Shown: in pieces, positions 45,285-56,325 of the stretch | Layout of the letters: each line of letters begins with the position of its first letter | Position numbering within the stretch: the first letter of the stretch is position 1 | Source of the DNA: Devosia ginsengisoli | GTDB lineage: Bacteria; Pseudomonadota; Alphaproteobacteria; Rhizobiales; Devosiaceae | Assembly: GCF_024707105.1 (NCBI RefSeq) | Contig: NZ_JANQAJ010000011.1 | Location: 62,001-126,000, forward strand | Reading direction: 5' to 3' | Length of the DNA: 64,000 bases | Notes under the pieces: generated by a model | What the model was told of the DNA's origin: nothing | The model's database searches: none | The model's input: the letters and a program-made list of their open reading frames with translations, nothing else | Translations under genes and position numbers: made by a program

Positions 45285-46592
45285 GTGCTCGCTGACAAGG
45301 ATCGCATTTTCACCAATCTCTACGGCCAGGGCGACTGGACGCTCGAAGGTGCGCGTGCGCGCGGCGCCTGGGTGGGGACCAAGGAATTCATCGATGCCGG
45401 CCGCGACTGGATCACCAACGAGGTGAAGGCCTCGGGCCTGCGTGGCCGTGGCGGCGCCGGTTTCCCGACCGCGCTCAAATGGACCTTCATGCCCAAGGTC
45501 AATGACGGTCGACCGCATTACCTGCTGGTCAATGCCGACGAATCCGAGCCGGGCACGTGCAAGGACCGGGATATCCTGCGGCATGATCCCCATCATCTCG
45601 TGGAAGGGTGCCTGCTGGCTGCCCGCGCGATGGATGCCCATCTCGCCTTTATCTATGTGCGCGGCGAATTCATCCGTGAGCGCCAGCGCCTCGAGGCAGC
45701 CGTCGAGCAGGCCTATGAGGCCAAGCTGATCGGCAAGGACAATATCCACGGTTGGGACCTGGATATCATCGTCCACCACGGCGCCGGCGCCTATATCTGC
45801 GGCGAAGAAACCGCACTGATGGAATCGCTGGAAGGCAAGAAGGGCCAGCCGCGCCTCAAGCCGCCGTTCCCGGCCGGCATGGGCGTCTACGGCAACCCGA
45901 CCACGGTCAACAACGTCGAATCCATCGCCGTCGTGCCGGAAATCCTGCGCCGCTCGGGTGCCTGGTTCGCTTCCATCGGCCGCGCCAACAATACCGGCAC
46001 CAAGCTGATGTGCGTGTCCGGCCATGTGAACAAGCCGGCGACCTTCGAAGAAGCCATGGGCGTTACCTTCGAGGAAATCATCGAGAAGCATTGCGGTGGT
46101 ATCCGCGGCGGCTGGGACAACCTGCTGGCCGTGATCCCCGGCGGCGCGTCGGTGCCCTGCGTGCCGGGCGAGAAGATGCGCAATGCCGTGATGGATTTCG
46201 ACGGTCTGCGCGAAGTGGGTTCATCCCTCGGTACGGCTGCCGTCATCGTCATGGACAAGCAGACCGACATCATCAAGGCCATCTGGCGCCTTTCGGCTTT
46301 CTACAAGCATGAGAGCTGCGGTCAGTGCACGCCGTGCCGCGAAGGCACCGGCTGGATGATGCGCGTCATGGAACGCATGGTCGAAGGCCGCGCCCAGAAG
46401 CGCGAAATCGACATGCTGTTCGAAGTGACCAAGCAGATCGAAGGCCACACCATCTGCGCGCTCGGCGATGCCGCGGCGTGGCCGATCCAGGGCCTGATCC
46501 GCAATTTCCGCCACGTCATCGAAGAGCGGATCGACCAGTATACGTATTCGTCCACCAGCGACGGCGCCGTGCCGTCGATCGCTGCGGAGTAG
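45285..46592 (+). CDS. nuoF: NADH-quinone oxidoreductase subunit F
   Basis: A 435-residue subunit binding FMN, NADH and the N3 [4Fe-4S] cluster. Landmarks are [16 protein letters not shown] (NADH/FMN), [15 protein letters not shown] (FMN) and [12 protein letters not shown] with the later Cys in HTICALGDA (cluster). This is where electrons enter complex I. The start is GTG 45285 with GGAG 8 bases upstream. Confidence 0.98.
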   Translation: MLADKDRIFTNLYGQGDWTLEGARARGAWVGTKEFIDAGRDWITNEVKASGLRGRGGAGFPTALKWTFMPKVNDGRPHYLLVNADESEPGTCKDRDILRHDPHHLVEGCLLAARAMDAHLAFIYVRGEFIRERQRLEAAVEQAYEAKLIGKDNIHGWDLDIIVHHGAGAYICGEETALMESLEGKKGQPRLKPPFPAGMGVYGNPTTVNNVESIAVVPEILRRSGAWFASIGRANNTGTKLMCVSGHVNKPATFEEAMGVTFEEIIEKHCGGIRGGWDNLLAVIPGGASVPCVPGEKMRNAVMDFDGLREVGSSLGTAAVIVMDKQTDIIKAIWRLSAFYKHESCGQCTPCREGTGWMMRVMERMVEGRAQKREIDMLFEVTKQIEGHTICALGDAAAWPIQGLIRNFRHVIEERIDQYTYSSTSDGAVPSIAAE

Positions 46593-46596
46593 GGCC

Positions 46597-48699
46597 ATGG
46601 CTTCCATCAAGGTCGACGGCCAGCTCGTCGAAGTTCCCGACTACTACACGCTGATGCAGGCCGCGGAAGCTGCCGGCGCGGAGATCCCACGCTTCTGCTA
46701 CCACGAGCGCCTGTCGGTGGCCGGCAATTGCCGCATGTGCCTGGTCGAGGTGAAGGGCGGGCCGCCGAAGCCGCAGGCGAGCTGCGCCATGTCGGTCAAG
46801 GACCTGCGCCCCGGCCCCAATGGCGAGCCGCCCGAAATGTTCACCAACACGCCGATGGTCAAGAAGGCCCGCGAAGGCGTGATGGAATTCCTGCTGATCA
46901 ACCATCCGCTCGATTGCCCGATCTGTGACCAGGGCGGCGAATGCGACCTGCAGGACCAGGCCATGGCCTATGGCGTGGACAAGAACCGCTTTGCCGAGAA
47001 CAAGCGCGCCGTCGAGGACAAGTATATTGGCCCGCTGGTCAAGACCTCGATGAACCGCTGCATCCACTGCACGCGTTGTGTGCGCTTTACCACCGAGGTT
47101 GCCGGCATTGCCGAAATGGGTCTTTTGGGCCGCGGCGAAGATGCCGAGATCACGACCTATCTCGAGCAGGCGCTGACCAGCGAGTTGCAGGGCAATGTGA
47201 TCGACCTCTGCCCGGTCGGCGCGCTGACCTCCAAGCCATACGCCTTCAACGCCCGTCCGTGGGAACTGGTGAAGACCGAAAGCGTGGACGTGATGGATGC
47301 TGTCGGCTCGGCCATCCGCGTGGACAGCCGTGGCCGCGAAGTGATGCGCATCCTGCCGCGCATCAACGAGGCGATCAACGAAGAGTGGATTTCCGACAAG
47401 ACGCGCTTCATCTGGGACGGCCTCAAGAGCCAACGGCTCGACCGCCCCTATGTGCGCAGGTCTGGCAAACTGCAACCCGCAAGCTGGGAAGAGGCCCTGT
47501 CCGTCGTTGCCGCCCGCATCAAGAAGGTCGGCAACAAGGTCGGCGCCATTGCCGGTGACCTGTCGGCCGTCGAGGAAATGTATGCGCTCAAGGCGCTGCT
47601 GACCTCTGTTGGTTCGGGCATGACCGATGTGCGTCCGGCCATGTCGGGGATCGACCCGTCCATGCCGCGCTCGGCTTATATCTTCAATCCTGGTATTGCA
47701 GGCATCGAGCAGGCAGACGCCATCCTCATCATCGGCGCCAATCCGCGCAAGGAAGCGTCGCTGATCAATGCGCGTATCCGCAAGACCTGGCGCGCCAAGG
47801 GCTTGCCGATCGCCGTTATCGGCGAGCGTGCGGACCTGACCTATGACTATACCTATCTGGGCGAAGGCTTCGAGACGCTGGCTGATCTGGCGGCAGGGAA
47901 GGGCGAATTCGCTTCGGTTCTCGCCAATGCCAAGAACCCGCTGATCATCGTCGGCGAAGGCGCTGTCTCGCATGCCAAGCTAGGCAAGCAGGTCGGTCGC
48001 GATACGATTGCGCTCGCTGCCAAGCTGGCCAGTGGCGCCAATGTTGCCGAAGGCTGGAACGGCTTTGCGCTGTTGCACAACGCGGCCAGCCGCGTCGGCG
48101 GCATCGACATCGGCTTCGTGCCGCATGACGGCGGCGTCTGCTCGGCCGACCAGATCGCGCTGGCCGGCAAGGGCGAACTCGATGTGCTGTTCCTGCTCGG
48201 CGCCGACGAATACGACACCCCCGCCATGGGCAAGGCTTTCGTGGTCTATATCGGCAGCCATGGCGATGCCGGCGCGCATCGCGCCGATGTCATCCTGCCG
48301 GGCGCGACCTATACCGAGAAGTCGGGCACCTATGTGAACACCGAGGGTCGCGTGCAGGTGACCAGCCGCGCCGTGTTCCCGCCTGGTGACGCCAAGGAAG
48401 ATTGGGCGATCATCCGGGCGCTCTCCGGCGCCATGGGCAAGCCGCTGCCATTCAATTCGCTGACCCAATTGCGCGCGGCAATCTATGCCGAATTCCCGCA
48501 TCTGGCGCGGATCGACCAGATCGCTGCCGGTTCGGTCGCCGATGTGGTCAAGCTGGGCAAGGCCGCTATCAAGACCAAGTCGGCGCCGTTCGGCTCGGCC
48601 GTGTCAGATTTCTATCTCAGCAACCCGATTGCCCGCGCCTCCGCCGTCATGGGCGAATGCGCCGCGATGGCCGCCGGCTTGCGCCAGGCAGCGGAGTAG
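46597..48699 (+). CDS. nuoG: NADH-quinone oxidoreductase subunit G
   Basis: A 700-residue subunit carrying several Fe-S clusters in the peripheral arm. The N-terminal [2Fe-2S] ligands lie in PRFCYHERLSVAGNCRMC, the His/Cys [4Fe-4S] site in NHPLDCPICDQGGECDLQ, and a further [4Fe-4S] site in RCIHCTRCVRF. The C-terminal half is the molybdopterin-oxidoreductase-like domain without cofactor. Starts 4 nt after the nuoF stop and is followed by nuoH after 9 nt. Confidence 0.97.
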   Translation: MASIKVDGQLVEVPDYYTLMQAAEAAGAEIPRFCYHERLSVAGNCRMCLVEVKGGPPKPQASCAMSVKDLRPGPNGEPPEMFTNTPMVKKAREGVMEFLLINHPLDCPICDQGGECDLQDQAMAYGVDKNRFAENKRAVEDKYIGPLVKTSMNRCIHCTRCVRFTTEVAGIAEMGLLGRGEDAEITTYLEQALTSELQGNVIDLCPVGALTSKPYAFNARPWELVKTESVDVMDAVGSAIRVDSRGREVMRILPRINEAINEEWISDKTRFIWDGLKSQRLDRPYVRRSGKLQPASWEEALSVVAARIKKVGNKVGAIAGDLSAVEEMYALKALLTSVGSGMTDVRPAMSGIDPSMPRSAYIFNPGIAGIEQADAILIIGANPRKEASLINARIRKTWRAKGLPIAVIGERADLTYDYTYLGEGFETLADLAAGKGEFASVLANAKNPLIIVGEGAVSHAKLGKQVGRDTIALAAKLASGANVAEGWNGFALLHNAASRVGGIDIGFVPHDGGVCSADQIALAGKGELDVLFLLGADEYDTPAMGKAFVVYIGSHGDAGAHRADVILPGATYTEKSGTYVNTEGRVQVTSRAVFPPGDAKEDWAIIRALSGAMGKPLPFNSLTQLRAAIYAEFPHLARIDQIAAGSVADVVKLGKAAIKTKSAPFGSAVSDFYLSNPIARASAVMGECAAMAAGLRQAAE

Positions 48700-48708
48700 G
48701 GGAGACCA

Positions 48709-49806
48709 ATGGACTTTATTCTCTCCGCACTCGACTACCTGCTCGGCATCCCGGTCCTTGGCTGGGGCGTGCAGGTTGGGCTGATCTACAAGGCGCTGCT
48801 GCTGCTCGTTGGCCTGCTGATTTTCACGGCTTTCATCCTGCTGGCCGACCGCAAGATCTGGGCGGCCGTGCAAATCCGCCGTGGCCCCAACGTAGTCGGG
48901 CCGTTCGGCCTGTTGCAGAGTTTTGCCGACCTGCTGAAATTTGCTCTCAAGGAAGCCATCATCCCCGGTGGCGCCGACAAGGTGCTGTTCCTGCTGGCGC
49001 CGTTGATTACCGCGACGCTGGCGCTGGCCGGCTGGGCCGTGATCCCGGTCGATGCGGGGCTCGCCATTGCCGATATCAATCTGGGCATCCTCTACCTGCT
49101 CGCCATCTCGTCGCTCGGCGTCTACGGCGTCATCATCGGCGGCTGGGCTTCGAACTCGAAGTATCCGTTTCTCGGTTCGCTCCGCTCGGCAGCGCAGATG
49201 GTGTCCTACGAAGTCTCCATAGGCCTCGTCATCATCACCGTGCTGCTCTGCGTGGGCTCGTTGAACCTTTCGGATATCGTGGTGGCGCAGCAGGAAATGG
49301 GCTTGGCCCATCTGCTGGGCGTGCCGTGGCTGAGCTTCCTCAACTGGTTCTGGCTGCCGCTGTTCCCGATGTTCATCGTGTTCTACATCTCGGCCCTGGC
49401 CGAGACGAACCGGCCTCCTTTTGACCTGGTGGAAGGCGAATCCGAGCTGGTTGCCGGCTTCATGACCGAATATTCGGCCACGCCCTACCTGCTGTTCATG
49501 CTGGGTGAGTATATCTCGATCCTGCTGATGTGCGCCATGACCACCGTGCTGTTCCTGGGTGGCTGGGCTTCGCCGATCGACCTGCCGCCCTTCACCTGGA
49601 TTCCCGGCCTTGTCTGGTTCTTCATCAAGGTGAGCGTGGTCTTCTTCTTCTTTGCCATGGCCAAGGCCATCGTGCCGCGCTACCGCTATGATCAGTTGAT
49701 GCGCATTGGCTGGAAGCTGTTCCTGCCGCTGTCGCTGGCCATGGTCATCATTGTTGCTTTCGTTCTTCAGCTTACCGGCTGGGGCTGGCATGGAGGGATG
49801 GCCTGA
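48709..49806 (+). CDS. nuoH: NADH-quinone oxidoreductase subunit H
   Basis: A 365-residue membrane subunit with about eight helices, forming the quinone channel beside the peripheral arm. The conserved [14 protein letters not shown] block, the acidic [23 protein letters not shown] loop (seen in pieces) and the terminal region PRYRYDQLM are all present. Its stop TGATG overlaps the nuoI start. Confidence 0.98.
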   Translation: MDFILSALDYLLGIPVLGWGVQVGLIYKALLLLVGLLIFTAFILLADRKIWAAVQIRRGPNVVGPFGLLQSFADLLKFALKEAIIPGGADKVLFLLAPLITATLALAGWAVIPVDAGLAIADINLGILYLLAISSLGVYGVIIGGWASNSKYPFLGSLRSAAQMVSYEVSIGLVIITVLLCVGSLNLSDIVVAQQEMGLAHLLGVPWLSFLNWFWLPLFPMFIVFYISALAETNRPPFDLVEGESELVAGFMTEYSATPYLLFMLGEYISILLMCAMTTVLFLGGWASPIDLPPFTWIPGLVWFFIKVSVVFFFFAMAKAIVPRYRYDQLMRIGWKLFLPLSLAMVIIVAFVLQLTGWGWHGGMA

Positions 49807-50294
49807 TGCGCGCCGCCCAGTTCGTCAATACGCTGCTGCTCACGGAGCTGGTGAAAGCCTTCTTCCTGACTATGCGGTATTTCTTCGCCCCCAAGCCGAC
49901 GATCAACTACCCCTTTGAAAAGGGGCATGTGAGCCCGCGATTCCGCGGTGAGCACGCTTTGCGACGCTATCCCAATGGAGAAGAACGCTGCATTGCCTGC
50001 AAGCTGTGTGAAGCGATCTGCCCGGCCCAGGCCATCACCATCGAGGCCGGTCCGCGCCAGAATGACGGCACACGCCGCACGGTGCGCTACGACATCGACA
50101 TGGTGAAGTGCATCTATTGCGGCTTCTGCCAGGAAGCCTGCCCGGTCGACGCCATCGTCGAGGGTCCGAACTTCGAATTTGCAACCGAAACGCGTGAAGA
50201 GCTCTACTTTTCGAAGGAAAAGCTCCTTGCCAATGGCGACCGTTGGGAGCGCGAAATCGCGGCCAACCTCAGCGCCGACGCGCCGTATCGCTGA
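49806..50294 (+). CDS. nuoI: NADH-quinone oxidoreductase subunit I
   Basis: A 162-residue ferredoxin-like subunit with two [4Fe-4S] clusters (N6a, N6b). Both CxxCxxCxxxCP motifs are intact: [14 protein letters not shown] and [14 protein letters not shown]. It relays electrons toward NuoB. The N-terminal amphipathic segment ([21 protein letters not shown]) anchors it to the membrane face. Confidence 0.98.
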   Translation: MRAAQFVNTLLLTELVKAFFLTMRYFFAPKPTINYPFEKGHVSPRFRGEHALRRYPNGEERCIACKLCEAICPAQAITIEAGPRQNDGTRRTVRYDIDMVKCIYCGFCQEACPVDAIVEGPNFEFATETREELYFSKEKLLANGDRWEREIAANLSADAPYR

Positions 50295-50305
50295 GAGGGA
50301 AGAGC

Positions 50306-50914
50306 ATGACCCTTCCACTATTCTTCTTCTATCTGTTCTCGGCGGTTGCGATCGTCTCGGCCGTGATGGTCATTTCGGCGCGCAATCCAGTGCATGCCGT
50401 GCTGTTCCTGATCCTGGCCTTCTTCAATGCCTCGGGGCTGTTCATGCTGGCCGGCGCCGAGTTCCTGGCCTTGATCCTGGTCGTCGTCTATGTGGGCGCC
50501 GTGGCGGTGCTGTTCCTGTTCGTGGTGATGATGCTCGACGTGGACTTCGCCTCGATGCGGCAGGGTTTCCTACAATATGCGCCGGTCGGCGTCATTGTCG
50601 GTATTGTGCTGCTGCTCGAACTGCTGCTGCTGGCCGGCAGCTTCGTGATTTCACCCGAAGCAGCGGGCGGTTCGGCACTGCCGATCGACGGCACGGTCGA
50701 CAATATGCGGGCCATCGGGCAGGTGCTCTATACGCGCTATGTCTTCCTGTTCCAGGGTGCGGCGGCAGTGCTGCTGGTCGCCATGATCGGCGCCATCGTG
50801 CTGACCCTCAAGCACAAGAGCAACGTGAAGCGTCAGAACCCGGTCGATCAGGTCGCTCGCCGGGCATCGGAAACGCTGGAAGTCGTCAAAGTCAAAAGCG
50901 GTCAAGGGTTGTAG
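50306..50914 (+). CDS. nuoJ: NADH-quinone oxidoreductase subunit J
   Basis: A 202-residue membrane subunit with five transmembrane helices. The conserved NPVHAVLFLILAFFNASGLF and VVYVGAVAVLFLFVVMML segments identify it; the latter contains the pi-bulge helix. ATG 50306 follows GAGAGGGAAGAG; the frame upstream inside nuoI is rejected. The C-terminal 30 residues are polar and cytoplasmic. Confidence 0.97.
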   Translation: MTLPLFFFYLFSAVAIVSAVMVISARNPVHAVLFLILAFFNASGLFMLAGAEFLALILVVVYVGAVAVLFLFVVMMLDVDFASMRQGFLQYAPVGVIVGIVLLLELLLLAGSFVISPEAAGGSALPIDGTVDNMRAIGQVLYTRYVFLFQGAAAVLLVAMIGAIVLTLKHKSNVKRQNPVDQVARRASETLEVVKVKSGQGL

Positions 50915-50923
50915 GAGGCAGAA

Positions 50924-51238
50924 ATGGGCTTGGGTATCGGGCTCGGTCACTACCTGACCGTAGCAGCAATCCTGTTCACGCTCGGCGTGTTCGGCATCTT
51001 CATCAACCGCAAGAACGTCATCGTCATCCTGATGTCGGTGGAACTGATCCTGCTCGCGGTCAATCTCAACATGGTGGCGTTCAGTGCCGAGCTCGGCGAT
51101 CTGCAGGGGCAGATTTTCGCGCTGCTGATCCTCACCGTGGCTGCTGCCGAGGCCGCCATCGGCCTCGCCATCCTCGTAATCTTCTACCGCAACCGCGGCT
51201 CGATCGCGGTTGAAGACGTCAACATGATGAAGGGCTAA
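50924..51238 (+). CDS. nuoK: NADH-quinone oxidoreductase subunit K
   Basis: A 104-residue, three-helix membrane subunit, slightly longer than E. coli NuoK. The two buried Glu of the proton path are in [13 protein letters not shown] and [11 protein letters not shown]. It is placed between nuoJ and nuoL, 9 and 11 nt from them. Confidence 0.97.
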   Translation: MGLGIGLGHYLTVAAILFTLGVFGIFINRKNVIVILMSVELILLAVNLNMVAFSAELGDLQGQIFALLILTVAAAEAAIGLAILVIFYRNRGSIAVEDVNMMKG

Positions 51239-51249
51239 GAACCACCGCT

Positions 51250-53299
51250 ATGATTCAAGCGATTGTTTTCCTGCCCCTTATCGGCGCGCTGATAGCGGGG
51301 CTGCTGGGCCGTACCATCGGACACCGTCCGAGTGAGTATATCACCACGGGGCTGCTGCTCATCTCGGCCGTACTGAGTTGGGTCGTCTTCCTGCCGGTCG
51401 CCTTTGGCGGCGGCCTGGTGGGCGCCGAGGTCGACGGCCATACCGCCGTGCTCAAGGTCGAGGTCATGCGGTGGATCCAGGTCGGCGACATGGACCTGCG
51501 CTGGGTCCTGCGCGTCGATACGCTGACCGCCATCATGCTGGTCGTGGTCAATACCGTGTCCAGCCTGGTGCACGTCTATTCCATCGGCTACATGGCCGAC
51601 GATCCGCATCGCAGCCGGTTCTTCGCCTATCTCTCGCTCTTCACCTTCGCCATGCTGATGCTGGTGACGGCCGACAACTTCCTGCAGATGTTCTTCGGCT
51701 GGGAAGGCGTGGGCCTGGCGTCCTATCTGCTGATCGGCTTCTGGTACACCAGGCCTTCGGCCAATGCCGCGGCGATGAAGGCCTTCATCGTCAACCGCGT
51801 TGGTGACTTCGGTTTTGCGCTGGGCATTTTCGGTGCCTTCATGGTGCTGGGCCAGATCACGTTCGATGGTGCCTTTGCCGCCGCGGGCGAATTCGCCACA
51901 TCAGGCTTACCGGTGATGCAGTTCCTGGGCTGGCAGCTCGATGCCATGACTGTGGTCTGCCTGCTGCTGTTCATGGGCGCCATGGGCAAGTCGGCGCAAT
52001 TCCTGCTGCATACCTGGCTGCCGGACGCCATGGAAGGCCCGACCCCGGTGTCGGCGCTGATCCATGCCGCGACCATGGTGACGGCGGGCGTCTTCATGGT
52101 GGCGCGCCTGTCGCCGCTGTTCGAGACCTCGCCTTTTGCCATGACCGTGGTTCTGGTCATCGGCGCCATCACCGCCTTTTTCGCGGCGACGGTGGGCCTG
52201 GTGCAGAACGACATCAAGCGCGTCATCGCCTATTCGACCTGCTCGCAGCTCGGCTACATGTTCGTGGCTCTGGGGGCAGGGGCCTATTCGGCGGGCATTT
52301 TCCACCTCTTCACGCACGCCTTCTTCAAGGCGCTGCTGTTCCTGGGCGCCGGCGCAGTCATTCACGCCATGCACCATGAGCAGGACATGCGGAACATGGG
52401 CGGCCTGCGCAAGAAGATCCCGATCACCTATGCCATGATGCTTGTTGGTACGCTGGCGCTGACCGGCGTCGGCATTCCGGGTTCGGAGTTCCTGGGCTTT
52501 GCCGGCTTCTTCTCCAAGGATCTCGATCATCGAGGCGGCCTATGCCGTCGGCGGTAATGCCGGTGCGTTCTCCTTCTGGTTGCTGGTGGTCGCGGCTTTG
52601 TTCACGAGCTTCTATTCGTGGCGCCTGATCCACCTGACCTTCCATGGCGAGCCGCGTCCGGCCGCACATGGCCATGATGACCATGCGGCGCAGGACGACC
52701 ATGGCCATGATCATGGGTCGGCTTATGATCACGCGCATGAAGCGCCCAACGTGATGCTGGTGCCGCTCTATGTACTGGCGGCCGGGGCCGTGCTGGCAGG
52801 CGCGGTGTTTTACGGCATGTTCTTCCACGATGTGGAGCATATCGAGCACTTCTTCGCCGGTGCCATCGTCGTGGATCACGAGATCATCGAAGCCGCCCAC
52901 CATGTCCCGCTCTGGACCAAGTGGAGCGCCACGATCGCCATGATCATCGGTTTCGTCGTGGCCTATGTCATGTATATCCGCCGGCCGGATCTGCCGGGCA
53001 AGCTGGCGGCGCAGAATCCGGGGCTCTACCAGTTCCTGCTGAACAAGTGGTACTTCGACGAGCTTTATGACGCGATTTTCGTCAGGCCGGCTCTGTGGAT
53101 CGGACGCGCCTTCTGGAAGGGGTTCGATGACTGGCTGATCGATGACAAGATTTCCGAAGGCCTTGGCCGCCGGGTGCAGAACGTGACCTCCTGGGTCACC
53201 AAGCTCCAGTCGGGCTATGTCTATCACTATGCCTTCGCGATGCTGATCGGTGTCGCGGCGCTGCTGACCTGGGCCATCGCGGCCGGGGGACTGATCTGA
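51250..53299 (+). pseudogene. nuoL: NADH-quinone oxidoreductase subunit L, interrupted by a +1 frameshift
   Basis: The gene would encode a roughly 682-residue antiporter-like membrane subunit pumping protons and bearing the long lateral helix. Conserved segments such as [40 protein letters not shown] and the His-rich loop (HGHDDHAAQDDHGHDHG) are present. At 52519-52522 one extra base (probably T52521) breaks the frame: FAGFFSKD continues as [11 protein letters not shown] only one frame over. The first part stops at about 52557; the rest runs to the stop that overlaps nuoM in TGATG. Operon structure and sequence are otherwise intact, so a base-level sequence error is likelier than decay. Confidence 0.93.
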
Positions 53300-54870
53300 T
53301 GAACTTCTCCAATACGATCCTTACAGTCCTCACCTGGTTGCCTCTCGTGGGCGCGGCGGTGCTGCTGTTCACGCCCAAGACCGCGCTCAATGCCATCCGC
53401 TGGATGGCACTCATCGTCACCGTCATCACCTTTGTGTTGTCGCTGGCCATGTGGCAGAGCTTCGATCCGTCCGATCCGGGCTTCCAGTTCGTGGTCAACT
53501 ACGCCTGGATCGGCGACAGCATCGGCTATCGCGTGGGCGTTGACGGCATTTCGGTGCTGTTCGTCGTGCTGACGGCGCTGCTTATGCCCTTCACCATCCT
53601 GGCGAGCTGGGAAGTCGACAAGCGGGTCAAGGAATACATGATCGTGTTCCTAGCGCTGGAAACGCTGATGATCGGCGTGTTCACCACGCTCGACCTGGCG
53701 ATGTTCTATGTCTTCTTCGAAGGCACGCTGCTGCCGATGTTCCTCATCATCGGCATCTGGGGCGGCTCCGCGCGTATCCAGGCCAGCTACAAGTTCTTCT
53801 TCTATACCTTTACCGGCTCGGTGCTGATGCTGCTGGCCATCATGGCCATGTTCTGGAACGCCGGCACGACCGATATCGTCAAGCTCCTGGCGCATGACTT
53901 CCCCACGTCCTGGCAGCCCTGGCTGTGGTGGGCGTTCTTCGCCTCGCTCGCAGTCAAGATGCCGATGTGGCCGTTCCACCGCTGGCTGCCGGAAGCGCAC
54001 GTGCAGGCGCCGACCGCCGGTTCGGTGATCCTGGCGGCAATCCTGCTCAAGCTGGGCGGCTATGGCTTCCTGCGCTTCAGCCTGCCGATGTTCCCGGATG
54101 CGTCACTGCAGTTCGCCAACATCATTTTCTTCCTCTCCGTCGCCGCCATCATCGTGACCTCGCTTGTCGCCCTGGTGCAGACCGACATGAAGAAGCTGAT
54201 CGCCTATTCGTCGGTTGCCCATATGGGCTTCGTGACCATGGGTATCTTTGCCGGCAATGCGCTGGGTATCCAGGGCGCGCTGTTCCAGATGATTTCGCAC
54301 GGCATCGTGTCGGGTGCGCTCTTCCTCTGCGTCGGTGTCATCTATGACCGCATGCATACCCGCGATATCGCGGCCTATGGAGGCCTCGTCGAGCGCATGC
54401 CGCGCTATGCCTTTGCCTTCATGGTCTTCACCATGGCCAATGTCGGCCTGCCGGGTACGTCGGGTTTCGTCGGCGAATTCCTGACCATGATCGGCGTGTT
54501 CCAGGTCAATACCTGGGTTGCTTTCGGTGCGGCCTTTGGCGTGATCTTCTCGGCCGGCTATGCGCTGTGGCTCTATCGCCGGATCATTTTCGGTGCCCTG
54601 ACCAAGGATAGCCTCAAGGGCATTCTCGATCTCGACCTGCGCGAGAAGGTCGTCCTCTATCCACTGATCGTGCTGACCATTGTGTTCGGTTTCTATCCGG
54701 CGCCAATCCTCGATACGACGGCCGCGGCCGTTGATAATCTGGTGTCGCATTACGCTGCCGCCGTCGGCCTCGATCCGGCCGTGGCGCTGGCCGATGCGCA
54801 GGCGCCGCTTGTCCATGCTGAACCGGTTGCTGCCGCCGAGCCGGCCGCGGCCGAGCCTGCTGCCCACTAG
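53299..54870 (+). CDS. nuoM: NADH-quinone oxidoreductase subunit M
   Basis: A 523-residue antiporter-like proton-pumping subunit with about fourteen helices. The essential Glu in [15 protein letters not shown] region, Lys in [19 protein letters not shown] and [11 protein letters not shown] are recognisable. The C-terminal tail is unusually Ala/Glu/Pro-rich ([19 protein letters not shown]) beyond the last helix. Start overlaps the nuoL stop by one base; nuoN begins 9 nt after its stop. Confidence 0.97.
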   Translation: MNFSNTILTVLTWLPLVGAAVLLFTPKTALNAIRWMALIVTVITFVLSLAMWQSFDPSDPGFQFVVNYAWIGDSIGYRVGVDGISVLFVVLTALLMPFTILASWEVDKRVKEYMIVFLALETLMIGVFTTLDLAMFYVFFEGTLLPMFLIIGIWGGSARIQASYKFFFYTFTGSVLMLLAIMAMFWNAGTTDIVKLLAHDFPTSWQPWLWWAFFASLAVKMPMWPFHRWLPEAHVQAPTAGSVILAAILLKLGGYGFLRFSLPMFPDASLQFANIIFFLSVAAIIVTSLVALVQTDMKKLIAYSSVAHMGFVTMGIFAGNALGIQGALFQMISHGIVSGALFLCVGVIYDRMHTRDIAAYGGLVERMPRYAFAFMVFTMANVGLPGTSGFVGEFLTMIGVFQVNTWVAFGAAFGVIFSAGYALWLYRRIIFGALTKDSLKGILDLDLREKVVLYPLIVLTIVFGFYPAPILDTTAAAVDNLVSHYAAAVGLDPAVALADAQAPLVHAEPVAAAEPAAAEPAAH

Positions 54871-54879
54871 GAGAGTCCC

Positions 54880-56325
54880 GTGAACTCAGACGTTATCGAT
54901 TTCGCGAGCCTGGCTCCCGCCTACCCGGAAATGCTTCTGGCCGCGGGCGCCCTCGTCCTGCTGGTCATGGGCGTGGTGATCAACAAGGAGCGCTCCATCC
55001 TGGTTTCCTACGCCGCCGTGCTGCTGCTGCTCGTCACGGCTGCGCTGATCCTGTTCGCGCCGGCCGACGGCGTGCTGTTCAATGGCGTCTTCATCGGCGA
55101 CAGCTTTGCCCGCTTCATGAAGGTGCTGGTGCTGGGTGGCTCGGCCTTTTCGCTACTGCTCGCCCTGCCGCGCGCCGAGGAGCATGGCACGCATAAATAC
55201 GAATATGCGATCCTGGTCGTGCTGGCGACGCTGGGCATGCTGGCCATGGTGTCGGCCAATGACCTGATGAGCCTCTATGTCGGGCTCGAGCTGCAGTCGC
55301 TGGCGCTTTACGTGCTCGCTGCCATCAAGCGCGACGACGGCAGGGCGACCGAGGCGGGTCTCAAGTATTTCGTGCTGGGCGCGCTGAGCTCGGGCATCCT
55401 GCTCTATGGCGCCTCGCTGATCTACGGCTTTACCGGCCATACCAACCTGCAGGAAATCGTGCTGGCCATTGCCAGCGAGGGCCGCTCGATCGGCCTGATC
55501 TTCGGCGTGGTGTTCCTGCTCGCCGGCGTGGCCTTCAAGATCTCCGCCGTGCCGTTCCATATGTGGACGCCCGACGTTTATGAAGGTGCGCCGACCCCGG
55601 TGACAGCCTTCTTCGCCACGGCGCCCAAGGTGGCGGCCATGGCGCTGATGGTGCGCCTGGTCATGGATACGTTCCAGGGCATCGCTCATGACTGGCAGCA
55701 GATCATCATCTTCCTGTCCATCGCCTCGATGGTGCTGGGCGCCTTCGCGGCCATCGGCCAGAAATCGATCAAGCGCCTGATCGCCTATTCCTCGATCGGC
55801 CATGTGGGCTTTGCGCTGGTCGGCCTGTCGTCGGGCACGCAGGTGGGCGTTGAAGGCGTCGCCATCTACATGGCCATCTATGTGGCCATGACGATAGGGC
55901 TGTTCGCCTGCATCCTCTCGCTACGCACCGAAGCTGGCTATGTCGAGAATATCAGCGATCTGGCCGGTGCCGCGCAGGCTCGCCCGTTCGTTGCAGCCAT
56001 CATGGCGATTGTCATGTTCTCGCTGATCGGCATGCCGCCGCTCGCCGGGTTCTTCGCCAAGTGGCACGCCTTCCTCGCGGCCATCGATGCGCAGCTCTAT
56101 GTGCTGGCGGTCATCGGTGTGCTGGCTTCGGCAGTGAGCGCCTTTTACTACCTGCGCATCGTCAAGGTCATGTATTTCGACGAGCCAGTGGCCAGGTTTG
56201 AGACCGTGCCGGCCGAGCTCAACATCATCATGGCGGTGAGCGGTTTCCTGCTCGTCACCTATTACTTCACCGTCGGTAGTCCCTTGGCCACGTTTGCCCA
56301 TACTGCCGCCGGAAGCCTGTTCTAG
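54880..56325 (+). CDS. nuoN: NADH-quinone oxidoreductase subunit N
   Basis: A 481-residue antiporter-like proton-pumping subunit, the last complex I gene. Diagnostic segments are LYVGLELQSLALYVLAA, KYFVLGALSSGILLYGAS, KISAVPFHMWTPDVYEGAP and SSIGHVGFALVG. The start is GTG 54880 with GGAG upstream. birA begins directly after its stop. Confidence 0.97.
   Translation: MNSDVIDFASLAPAYPEMLLAAGALVLLVMGVVINKERSILVSYAAVLLLLVTAALILFAPADGVLFNGVFIGDSFARFMKVLVLGGSAFSLLLALPRAEEHGTHKYEYAILVVLATLGMLAMVSANDLMSLYVGLELQSLALYVLAAIKRDDGRATEAGLKYFVLGALSSGILLYGASLIYGFTGHTNLQEIVLAIASEGRSIGLIFGVVFLLAGVAFKISAVPFHMWTPDVYEGAPTPVTAFFATAPKVAAMALMVRLVMDTFQGIAHDWQQIIIFLSIASMVLGAFAAIGQKSIKRLIAYSSIGHVGFALVGLSSGTQVGVEGVAIYMAIYVAMTIGLFACILSLRTEAGYVENISDLAGAAQARPFVAAIMAIVMFSLIGMPPLAGFFAKWHAFLAAIDAQLYVLAVIGVLASAVSAFYYLRIVKVMYFDEPVARFETVPAELNIIMAVSGFLLVTYYFTVGSPLATFAHTAAGSLF

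Noticed and set aside
46516..47973. Long frames antisense to nuoG and other nuo genes
   Set aside because: They have the Ala/Gly/His/Arg-rich composition typical of antisense frames in GC-rich genes, with no ribosome-binding sites.
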